Positions 1 to 5,795 of a stretch of DNA of 7,887 nucleotides are shown piece by piece. The stretch is from assembly GCA_029940115.1 (NCBI GenBank), contig JAOZRQ010000218.1, positions 1 through 7,887 on the forward strand. The letters are read 5' to 3'. Within the stretch, counting starts at the first letter, position 1, and every line of letters starts with the position of its first letter. The notes beneath the pieces are model-generated. The model did not search any database. It was not told the DNA's origin and saw nothing but the letters and a program-made list of their open reading frames with translations. The DNA comes from Desulfobacterales bacterium (lineage in GTDB: Bacteria > Desulfobacterota > Desulfobacteria > Desulfobacterales > 4be13). Made by a program: the position numbers and the translations under genes.

Positions 1-104
1 ATCCACTGTCGCACAAATCCTGGTGTCATTCCCGCGAAAGCGGGAATCCACCGTCGCACAAATTCTGGTGTCATTCCCGCGAAAGCGGGAATCCACTGTT
101 GCAT
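1..104. repeat. Tandem 45-bp repeat with dRS3-like palindromes
   Basis: Two 45-bp units (1-45 and 46-90) plus a partial third (91-104) stand head to tail, differing by only a couple of bases (C/T at about 52 and 64). Each unit carries the perfect palindrome ATTCCC-GCGAAAGC-GGGAAT (28-47 and 73-92). The pattern ATTCCC-N8-GGGAAT is that of the dRS3 repeats known from Neisseria, and similar palindromes are dispersed in many other bacteria. The same palindrome recurs at 1807-1826. The array starts mid-unit at base 1, so it probably continues beyond the window. No coding potential is visible. Confidence 0.9.
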
Positions 105-130
105 GATTCAGACATGAAAGTCACAGATGG

Positions 131-150
131 CAACTGACGACTGACGACTT
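131..150. repeat. Short ACTGAC-type tandem repeat
   Basis: A short run of the unit ACTGACG repeated head to tail lies just upstream of the ATPase gene. Related copies lie downstream of that gene at 1848-1865 (same orientation) and at 1745-1787 (reverse complement, GTCAGT units). The role is unknown. Confidence 0.7.
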
Positions 151-154
151 GCAC

Positions 155-162
155 AGGGAGGA
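155..162 (+). promoter_or_regulatory. Shine-Dalgarno for the ATPase-nuclease gene
   Basis: AGGGAGGA ends 8 bases before the ATG at 171. This strong, well-spaced site fixes the start codon and argues that the gene is translated. No clear -35/-10 pair is seen between the repeat array and this site. Confidence 0.8.
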
Positions 163-170
163 AATCGAAC

Positions 171-1736
171 ATGGAAAAATTCTTCAACACCGCGGGCCCC
201 TGCCTGCCGGACCGGCACCATATGCTCCCCGCCCAGGAGAGGCTCGGCGGGCTTGCGGAGCTCATCGGGAGGGGGCACTACTTTGTCATCCACGCCGCGC
301 GTCAGACCGGCAAGACCACGCTCCTGCTGGATCTGGTCCAGGAGCTGAACGCATCCGGGAAGTGTCACGCGATCTACTGCACCCTCGAGTCGGTCCAGGG
401 AATTGACGATCCGAAGGCCGGCATGCCCGCGATTGTCAGGAGGCTGAGGGCGGAGGCGGAGTTCGACGAGGTGCTGGCGGGGCACGGGTTCGCCGAGGGG
501 GCCGACCATTCGGACTTCAGCAATGTCCTGCGGATGACCCTCTCACGCCTCTGCAAGCGCCTGAAAGAGCCGCTGGTCATCCTATTCGACGAGGCGGACT
601 GCCTCTCCGAGGGGACCCTGATCTCGTTCCTGCGACAGTTGCGGGACGGGTTCGTGAACCGGGGCCGAATCCCGTTTGTCCATTCCGTGGGCCTCGTCGG
701 GATGCGGAACATCCGGGACTACAAGGCGCGAGTGCGGGACGAGCGCCGGAGCCTCGGCAGCGCGAGCCCCTTCAACATCGTCTCGGAGGCCTTCACGCTG
801 CGAAACTTCACCTGTGAGGAGGTGGCCCTGCTCCTCGCCCAGCACACCCGTGACACGGGCCAGGAGTTCCCCCCGGACGTCACCGACAGGATATGCCGCC
901 ACACCCGGGGCCAGCCTTGGCTGGTCAACGCGGTCGCGAGGGAGATCGTGGAGAAGCTCCTCGGGTCCGACCTCTCCCGGGCCATCCTGCCGGATCATGC
1001 GACCCAGGCCGTCCAGAACATCATCCGCCGGCGCGACACGCACATCGACAGCCTCCTGGAGCGGCTGAAAGAGGGGCGGGTGCGGCGGGTGATCGAGCCG
1101 GTCATCACCGGCGGACGCAGGCAGTGCGACCGGATGGACGACGACCACCAGTATGTGACCGACCTCGGGTTGCTCCGCGACTCCCCGGAGGGGCTGGTCC
1201 CGGCCAACCCGGTCTATGCCGAGGTGATCGTCCGCGCCCTGAGCCTGAGCTCCCAGACGCAGATGGACGACATGGGCCATCCGCCCCCCCTGCCGGCCTA
1301 CCTGTCCGAGGACGGGCGGATCGACATGGGGCGGCTCCTCGGCGACTTCCAGGACTTCTGGCGGCGCAACAGCGAGATCTGGGCCGAGACGTACGACTAC
1401 AAGGAGGCGGCCCCGCACCTGATCCTCCAGGCCTTCCTCCAGCGGGTGGTCAACCAGGGTGGCCGGATCTCCCGGGACATGGCCGCGGGGACCGGCAGGC
1501 TCGACCTGTGCGTCCATCACCAAGGGGCCGACTATCCGGTCGAGCTGAAGCTGCGCTACGGCGAGGCCACCTACGGGGAGGGAAGGGACCAGATTGCCCG
1601 GTACATGGACAAGTTCGGCTGCGCGGAGGGGTGGCTCATCGTGTTCGACAGGCGCAAGACGGTCCTGTGGGACGAGAAGATCTTCTGGCGGACCGAGGAC
1701 TTCAACGGGAAGGTGATTCACACGGTCGGGTGCTGA
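171..1736 (+). CDS. AAA-type ATPase with C-terminal PD-(D/E)XK nuclease domain
   Basis: This 521-residue protein appears full length. The N-terminus (FNTAGPC around residue 5, then HHMLPAQERL) and the P-loop HAARQTGKTT (41-50) match a widespread family of stand-alone ATP-binding proteins. Walker B is LVILFDEAD (135-143), with the catalytic acidic pair D140-E141. A helical lid-like region includes HTRGQPWLVNAVARE (244-258). The C-terminal domain starts near residue 405 (YDYKEAAPHLILQAFLQR) and carries the nuclease-fold signature: D445 in GRLDL, E458-L-K460, then Q474 and Y478 in DQIARYMDK. The expected role is ATP-driven action coupled to nucleic-acid cleavage in the cytoplasm. Family members are poorly characterised, occur in multiple copies per genome, and are often assumed to act in defence or mobile elements; I infer nothing more specific. 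Sequence is markedly GC-rich compared with the downstream genes. The gene stands alone, bracketed on both sides by the same palindromic and ACTGAC repeats. Confidence 0.9.
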   Translation: MEKFFNTAGPCLPDRHHMLPAQERLGGLAELIGRGHYFVIHAARQTGKTTLLLDLVQELNASGKCHAIYCTLESVQGIDDPKAGMPAIVRRLRAEAEFDEVLAGHGFAEGADHSDFSNVLRMTLSRLCKRLKEPLVILFDEADCLSEGTLISFLRQLRDGFVNRGRIPFVHSVGLVGMRNIRDYKARVRDERRSLGSASPFNIVSEAFTLRNFTCEEVALLLAQHTRDTGQEFPPDVTDRICRHTRGQPWLVNAVAREIVEKLLGSDLSRAILPDHATQAVQNIIRRRDTHIDSLLERLKEGRVRRVIEPVITGGRRQCDRMDDDHQYVTDLGLLRDSPEGLVPANPVYAEVIVRALSLSSQTQMDDMGHPPPLPAYLSEDGRIDMGRLLGDFQDFWRRNSEIWAETYDYKEAAPHLILQAFLQRVVNQGGRISRDMAAGTGRLDLCVHHQGADYPVELKLRYGEATYGEGRDQIARYMDKFGCAEGWLIVFDRRKTVLWDEKIFWRTEDFNGKVIHTVGC

Positions 1737-1739
1737 TGG

Positions 1740-1866
1740 TGTGTGGTCAGTGGTCAGTGCTCTGTGGCCCGTTGTCAGTGGCCAGTTTCACCTCATCCTT
1801 GGCGTCATTCCCGCGAAAGCGGGAATCCACTGTCGCGGCAACAGGCAACTGACAACCGACAACTTT
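1740..1866. repeat. Repeat cluster 3' of the ATPase gene
   Basis: The interval between the ATPase stop and the next promoter holds three pieces. GTCAGT-type octamers occupy 1745-1787. A single dRS3-like palindrome ATTCCC-GCGAAAGC-GGGAAT sits at 1807-1826 and keeps the same flanks as the copies at the window start (GTC before, CCACTGTCGC after). An ACTGAC/ACCGAC run follows at 1848-1865. Order and orientation of palindrome then ACTGAC run repeat what is seen at 73-150, so the ATPase gene sits between two similar direct repeats. No T-run terminator is present, although the palindrome itself could form a stem-loop in the transcript. Confidence 0.8.
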
Positions 1867-1870
1867 GGGA

Positions 1871-1899
1871 TTGACAAATCCGACAGGTTCGGATAAACT
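1871..1899 (+). promoter_or_regulatory. Sigma70-type promoter with palindromic spacer
   Basis: A perfect -35 hexamer TTGACA (1871-1876) is followed after exactly 17 bases by TAAACT (1894-1899), a fair -10. The spacer contains the inverted repeat ATCCGA-CAGGT-TCGGAT (1878-1894), which reaches into the -10. A protein bound there would block RNA polymerase, so it is a plausible operator, as is common for autoregulated toxin-antitoxin operons. The small ORF at 1933 begins 34 bases downstream. Confidence 0.6.
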
Positions 1900-1932
1900 G
1901 TTTGGCAAGTTCAAGAAAGTTGAGGTGTCATC

Positions 1933-2133
1933 ATGAGCATTGCCCTGAAAATGCCGGAACCGAACTTGGTTGTGGACCGTCCCGCTTGGATCCCGGACCA
2001 CATCATCCAAGACTGGAACCCTGATCCTTATGCCTACCAGACAGAGGAGGAGATGCGAATCAGGGAGAAAATTTTTCAGGAACTGACCGATTTGAGAGAG
2101 ATCACATATGTTGCTCACAGAATACCTGTCTGA
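1933..2133 (+). CDS. Small hypothetical ORF, probable Uma2-like N-terminal remnant
   Basis: This 66-residue ORF starts at an ATG preceded by GAGGTG (1922-1927), a well-placed ribosome site behind the promoter at 1871. Residues 1-40 (including DRPAWIPDHI and WNPDPYAYQTEEEM) recall the N-terminus of Uma2-family endonuclease-like proteins, which normally continue for another ~150-200 residues. Here the likeness stops at residue 41. The remaining 25 residues (RIREKIFQEL...) instead recall the first helix of small antitoxin-like proteins. An in-frame ATG at 2053 sits directly behind GAGGAGG, but only two bases away, too close for good initiation. The last 26 bases overlap the next ORF in another frame, as if the two were translationally coupled or two remnants had been joined. 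The family calls are from memory and weak; no catalytic residues remain. Confidence 0.4.
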   Translation: MSIALKMPEPNLVVDRPAWIPDHIIQDWNPDPYAYQTEEEMRIREKIFQELTDLREITYVAHRIPV

Positions 2134-2368
2134 GATCACGGAGACAATCAGCAGATTCGCGGAAGCGGGGCTCATCATCTCATCTGACGTGAGGACCGAC
2201 TTCAGATCGGAAAAGAGTCCAGTCATAGCAAAATTCTCTGGCTGCACATACACTTTAAAGCACCGTTACGGCGGCATTCTCCCGCCACACAGCCAGATCA
2301 GAAAAATTATTGGCGTTACCGACGTAGCTGGCGGATCATTTTGGCTTATAAAAAAGTCCATTATTTGA
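2108..2368 (+). pseudogene. TumE-like (DUF6516) N-terminal fragment
   Basis: This 86-residue ORF has a plausible ribosome site (GAGAGAG, about 8 bases upstream). Residues 1-33 (MLLTEYLSEI, then GLIISSDVRTDFRSE) resemble the start of the TumE/DUF6516 family, whose members are about 100-130 residues and are toxin-like partners of HTH antitoxins. After residue 33 the expected GxIxF/DGS core and YxYHYQ motif are absent in all three frames, so the functional part is missing. The tail (YGGILPPHSQIRKI to the stop) looks like a different protein, perhaps the C-terminus of a glycosyltransferase, which would suit the methyltransferase beginning four bases after this stop. No antitoxin follows. The family call is moderate; the glycosyltransferase idea is a guess. 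Confidence 0.4.
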
Positions 2369-2372
2369 TTTT

Positions 2373-3212
2373 ATGAAATTTCCAAGACAATTAAACATCG
2401 GCAGTGGGAAAAACTTCAGAGAGGACTGTCTGAACCTCGATATTGATGAATACTGGGAGCCGGACATCGTTTATGATCTCAACAAGCCGTTTCCAGAAAA
2501 GGAGGGGCAAAAATTTGTCACCAGCCGGTTCGGTGAAATAGAGATCAGAAAAAATTCGCTTGAAAAGATTCTCGCTTATGATGTGCTGGAGCATATCCCG
2601 AATCTGACGGCCTGCATGAAAAGTTGCTTGGATATCCTGAAACAGGGAGGGATTCTTGACATCATGGTCCCTTATGACCTCTCTTATGGGGCTTGGCAGG
2701 ACCCGACCCATGTCCGGGCCTTCAATGAGAAGAGCTGGCTGTATTATGCCGACTGGTTCTGGTATCTGGGATGGACCCAAGCCCGCTTTACAACGGAGAA
2801 GCTTCAATTTAAGCTGAGTGATCTGGGGATTCGGCTTCAATCCGATGGAAGGACACCGGAAGATATCATGCGTACCCCGCGGGCTGTTGATCTGATGTCC
2901 GTTCAATTGAGAAAAATCCTGTTAAGTGAGACCGACAGGCAACAACTTGAACATCTTCGTGGAAAGCCAAGAGGTTTCAAAAGGGAGAAAAATCTGGACG
3001 GGCGATATTGCATATGGGTGGTCAGCCCTCCCGGTTTTGTCCACAGCCAAGCGTTTGATGAGGTGGCCATTGCTCTGAAAAGCGGATTCTCCAAACTCGG
3101 CTTTCATGTACCAGTTGTCAGAGATGTGAAAAATATCACAGGCCAAGCCATTGTGTTGGGGTGTAATCTGATTCCCAAAGTCTGTCCGAACCTAATGAAA
3201 ATATTGATATGA
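2373..3212 (+). CDS. SAM-dependent methyltransferase, truncated after the start of a second domain
   Basis: The 279-residue product has class I methyltransferase motifs: LNIGSGKNF (7-15, SAM-binding loop), LDID (22-25), AYDVLEHIP (68-76) and LKQGGILDIMVPYD (89-102), then WQDPTHVRAFNEKSW (108-122), typical of methyltransferases acting on sugars or other small molecules in surface-polysaccharide loci. From about residue 208 a second segment begins (IWVVSPPGFVHS, AFDEVAIAL, AIVLGCNLIP), resembling the N-terminus of glycan-associated domains that normally run on much further. It ends within 15 residues of that motif, so the C-terminal domain is lost. The methyltransferase domain itself looks intact and could fold. 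The ATG lies 4 bases after the previous stop and no clear Shine-Dalgarno is seen. AT content is higher than in the ATPase or Calx-beta segments. Substrate unknown. Confidence 0.75.
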   Translation: MKFPRQLNIGSGKNFREDCLNLDIDEYWEPDIVYDLNKPFPEKEGQKFVTSRFGEIEIRKNSLEKILAYDVLEHIPNLTACMKSCLDILKQGGILDIMVPYDLSYGAWQDPTHVRAFNEKSWLYYADWFWYLGWTQARFTTEKLQFKLSDLGIRLQSDGRTPEDIMRTPRAVDLMSVQLRKILLSETDRQQLEHLRGKPRGFKREKNLDGRYCIWVVSPPGFVHSQAFDEVAIALKSGFSKLGFHVPVVRDVKNITGQAIVLGCNLIPKVCPNLMKILI

Positions 3213-4897
3213 GTTTGACAGATCCCAGCAGCGACAACCCCCACTCACCTTTGACCCCGACCTCGGCGAAACCAGCAAGACCTTCGCGGTCACCATCCTC
3301 GGCGATACCATAGACGAGGAGAACGAGACCTTCACAGTCAACCTCTCCAGCCCCACCAACGCGACCCTCGCGGACGGCCAAGGCATCGGAACCATCAATG
3401 ACGACGACCCCTCTCCCGGCATCTCCATCACCGACGCCCCCGTGACCGAAGGGAACAGCGGGAGCGTCAACGCGACGTTCACGGTCAGCCTCTCCGCCGC
3501 GAGCAGCAAAAGCATCACGGTGGACTACCAGACCGCGGACAACACCGCAGTGGCCGGAACCGATTACACAGCAGTAGGCCCGGGAACCCTCTCCTTCAGC
3601 CCAGGCCAGACCAGCAAGAGCATCAACGTGGCGGTCCACGGGGATATCATGGATGAGGACACCGAGACCTTCTACCTCAACCTCTCGCCGCCAGTGAACG
3701 CGTCTCTCTCGGACAGTCAGGGCATCGGCACCATCACAACGGATGACGATCCCCCCACGCTCTCCATCACCGATGTCACCGTGACCGAAGGGGACGCGGA
3801 GACCGGGAACGCGACCTTCACCGTGAGCCTCTCCACCGCGAGCAGCCGGACCGTCACCGTCAGTTGCCAGACTGCCGATTACACCGCGATCGCCGGCATA
3901 GACTATGTGGCCCTGGATCCCGTCACCCTCACCTTTGCCCCCGGAGAGACCAGCCAGACCATTGACATCCAAGTCAACGGCGACACCACCGATGAGAATG
4001 ACGAGACCTTTTATGTGAACCTCTCAGGCCCCTCCAATGCGACCCTCTCCGATTTCCAGGGAATCGGCAAGATCAGCAACGATGATGGCGCGTCGGCCAT
4101 CTCGGTTGAGGACGCATCAGTCATCGAAGGGGATTCCGGGACCGCGTACCTCCTCTTCACCGTGAGCCTCTCCAGCCCCAGCAGCAAGATGATCTCGGTG
4201 GACTACCAGACCGCAGACGAGACCGCGACCGGCGGGACTGATTATGAGGCGGTGGAGACCGAAACCCTCACCTTCAATCCCGGGGACACCATTCGGACCG
4301 TCGCGGTGGCCGTCATCGGGGACACCTTGGTGGAAGCGGATGAGACCTTCTTTCTCAACCCCCAAAACGCGGGCATCTCAAACAGCCAAGGGACCGGAAC
4401 CATCATAAACGATGACACCCTGACCCAGATTTTCATCGAAGACGCGAGGGTCACCGAAGGGGATGCAAGCAGAATTCACGGTGAGCCTCGCCTCGCCCGC
4501 GGGTGAGGGGACCACGGTGGATTACCAGACCGAGGATGAGACCGCGGCCGGGACCGATTATGAGCCCGCATCCGGAACCCTGACCTTCCCCGTTGGCGGC
4601 ACGAAGATGACCATTGAGGTGACGGTGAACGGGGACACCATGGAGGAAGGGGATGAGACCTTCCTTGTCCGGCTCTCGAATCCGGTGAACGGGACGATCA
4701 TGGATGAGACCGGTACTGGGACCATCCGAGACGACGACGAGGCCCCGACCCTCTCCATCAACAATCCGGTCGCGGCCGGGGATGCCGAGGCCATCACCTT
4801 CACCGTCAGCCTGACCCGTGAGAGTGTGTCGGATGTGGGGGTGGATTACGCGGCCAACAGCGCCACTGCCAAGGCCGGCAGAGATTTTCTCCCGGAC
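3208..4897 (+). pseudogene. Calx-beta repeat protein fragment, no N-terminus, frameshifted
   Basis: Open frame from 3208 encodes consecutive Calx-beta domains, which in large secreted or surface proteins bind calcium and act in adhesion. The first is partial (LTFDPDLGETSKTF from 3244). Full units begin at ISITD 3421, LSITD 3760, ISVED 4099 and IFIED 4429, with a partial one at LSINN 4751. Spacing is 339, 339 and 330 bases. Each unit shows VTEGD, FTVSLS, VDYQTAD, the TLTFxPG strand, GDTxxExDETF and a closing GTIxxDD. There is no start codon, signal peptide or ribosome site before the first domain. At about 4465 the frame shifts from 1 to 2: between EGD and FTV there are 10 bases where the other units have 18, an 8-base loss. 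Frame 1 then ends at 4506. The second frame runs into unrelated sequence near 4890 and stops at 4930. It is a slice of a longer gene and very unlikely to be functional. Confidence 0.85.
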
Positions 4898-5171
4898 CAT
4901 CACAGTAAAACTGCCAAATTCAATCTATGAACGTGTCAGAATGACGGCCCACGCAACTTCTCTCACTTCTGAGGAGGTGATCAGGCAATCTGTCATCCTT
5001 CTGTTGCCGGCTTTTGAGTCGGACATGCCCCCGAACCTTCGGTCTGATCTGGCAGGACTGACGTTGTTGGATGACATCCGGCTTTGGAAGGTCGCGAATT
5101 CCTTTGATGCAAGCAAGGAAACCGACAAACATCGAACGCCAAGCATGGATGCCAAAATCCTCTTTTTTTGA
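4893..5171 (+). pseudogene. Ribbon-helix-helix-like protein fragment
   Basis: Frame 3 from about 4893 reads TITVKLPNSIYERV (from 4896), then SLTSEEVIRQSV, MPPNLRSDLAGLTLLDD and IRLWKVANS, and ends at 5171. The order, a beta strand with LPxxxYERV followed by a helix, then PPxLRxDLxxLxxLxDxxLWxxA, is that of a common uncharacterised family with an N-terminal ribbon-helix-helix-like fold, usually about 110-140 residues. The first codon is missing: the frame continues upstream only as out-of-frame Calx-beta sequence, and the first ATG inside is at 4941, beyond the strand. The C-terminal helices usually seen after the LWxxA motif are replaced by about 25 unrelated residues (after SFDASKE). It therefore looks broken at both ends. 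Members are often taken for antitoxin-like DNA-binding proteins; that is inference. Confidence 0.6.
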
Positions 5172-5222
5172 CAGCTGCCTTCAGGCTGCCTTCGCTGTCA
5201 GCCTCGGCATTGATGCCGAGGC
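5169..5222. other. Two adjacent stem-loops after the RHH-like fragment
   Basis: TGACAGC (5169-5175) pairs with GCTGTCA (5194-5200), enclosing a repeated GCCTTC. Immediately after, GCCTCGGCAT (5201-5210) and ATGCCGAGGC (5213-5222) form a perfect 10-bp inverted repeat. A T-run precedes rather than follows the stems, so this does not read as a standard rho-independent terminator on the plus strand, and the reverse strand gives an A-run after the stem. It may be a dispersed palindromic element. Confidence 0.6.
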
Positions 5223-5261
5223 GGAAGGGACTTGACAAACTCAAGTCAAAAATGGTAGCAG

Positions 5262-5287
5262 CCTTGTTTGACATCCCAAGCTTTTTT
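5262..5287 (-). repeat. Dispersed repeat, partial inverted copy
   Basis: Read on the minus strand this is AAAAAAGCTTGGGATGTCAA followed by ACAAGG. It matches the segment at 6715-6739 almost base for base (AAAAACTTGGGATGTCAAAC) and the left arm of the hairpin element at 7052-7136 more distantly. Nearby ACTTGA (5230-5235) and TCAAGT (5241-5246) form a small further inverted repeat. Confidence 0.65.
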
Positions 5288-5314
5288 TGATGCTCATTGC
5301 ATTTCAACAAGTTC

Positions 5315-5398
5315 AGTCGTCCCTACGGGACTGGACAAATTGTGTATGCCGACCCCGGCAATGAATTGCCGGGCTATCTTCACAAGTCCCTACGGGAC
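5315..5398. repeat. REP-like element: three palindromes in 84 bp
   Basis: Two identical copies of GTCCCTACGGGAC (5319-5331 and 5386-5398), each a 5-bp stem around TAC, flank a central perfect inverted repeat CCCGGCAAT-GA-ATTGCCGGG (5354-5373). Palindrome pairs of this kind are typical of REP or BIME elements, which are often moved by RAYT transposases; none is encoded here. From memory, near-identical GTCCCTACGGGAC elements occur in many unrelated genomes. The remaining 5399-5530 shows no gene or repeat I can name beyond ATACCAAAGG (5431-5440), the reverse complement of a piece of the repeat at 7043. Confidence 0.75.
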
Positions 5399-5538
5399 AA
5401 TTTCCCCAACCTGCAAATGCGCCCTTCTCGATACCAAAGGTACCCGGCCATATATTTTCCAGAATCAGATTCAGAATTGTCAGGGAACAGCACCCATAAA
5501 ATACAGGAAAACTTTTGGCCAGGTACTTATTAAAAGCC

Positions 5539-5558
5539 ATCTGCGTTCATCTGCGGTT
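5539..5558. repeat. Short tandem decamer ATCTGCGTTC/ATCTGCGGTT
   Basis: Two 10-bp units differing at two positions. From memory, this phrase occurs between genes in many bacterial genomes. Its role is unknown. Confidence 0.5.
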
Positions 5559-5573
5559 GAAACATCACAGGGA

Positions 5574-5629
5574 GGACAAAGGTTGTCTGCCAAAAAGCCG
5601 GACAAAGGTTCCACCCACATCTGACAATC
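5574..5629 (+). repeat. 56-bp dispersed repeat, copy 1
   Basis: This stretch contains GGACAAAGGTT twice (5574-5584 and 5600-5610) around TGCCAAAAAGCC, then CCACCCACAT. It recurs in the same orientation at 7738-7793, with the block TGCCAAAAAGCCGGACAAA identical and scattered substitutions elsewhere. No coding signal. Confidence 0.75.
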
Positions 5630-5696
5630 AACGCACAAAAAAAAGGCAACCATCAACACAGCGGCAACAATCAAGCTTGAGCCCTACAAAAACAAA

Positions 5697-5788
5697 CTCA
5701 GAAACTCACAAACTCACGAACTCACAAACTCACGAACTCACGAACTCACGAACTCACGAACTCACGAACTCAGAAACTCAGAAACTCA
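5697..5788. repeat. 8-bp tandem array CTCACGAA, 11.5 units
   Basis: Eleven consecutive 8-bp units plus a half unit follow the pattern CTCA-NN-AA: five perfect CTCACGAA in a row at 5729-5768, flanked by CTCACAAA and CTCAGAAA variants at the edges. It ends 7 bases before the stop codon of the HD gene, which reads in from the other strand, so in that transcript the array would form the 3' untranslated region as TTCGTGAG repeats. Variants at the edges and identical units in the centre fit growth by slippage or unequal exchange from the middle. Confidence 0.9.
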
Positions 5789-5795
5789 TTCAAAT

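Noticed and set aside
1..104. Assignment to Neisseria because of the dRS3-like palindrome
   Set aside because: The ATTCCC-N8-GGGAAT pattern is not confined to Neisseria, the Neisseria uptake sequence GCCGTCTGAA is not seen, and the gene content does not fit.
582..1721. Long minus-strand open frame opposite the ATPase gene
   Set aside because: It lies antiparallel to a gene with clear motifs in GC-rich sequence; its composition (V, D, P, R, H rich) is that of a codon-position shadow and it has no recognisable motif.
893..1852. Plus-strand open frame overlapping the ATPase gene in another frame
   Set aside because: Proline-, glycine- and arginine-rich shadow of the real gene, with no ribosome site.
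3136..3972. Minus-strand open frame opposite the Calx-beta repeats
   Set aside because: Its own internal repetition simply mirrors the Calx-beta units on the plus strand.
5169..5222. Rho-independent terminator for the RHH-like fragment
   Set aside because: The T-run comes before the stems and no T-run follows them.
5697..5788. CRISPR-like array
   Set aside because: Units are 8 bp and contiguous, without spacers of distinct sequence; no cas gene is present.
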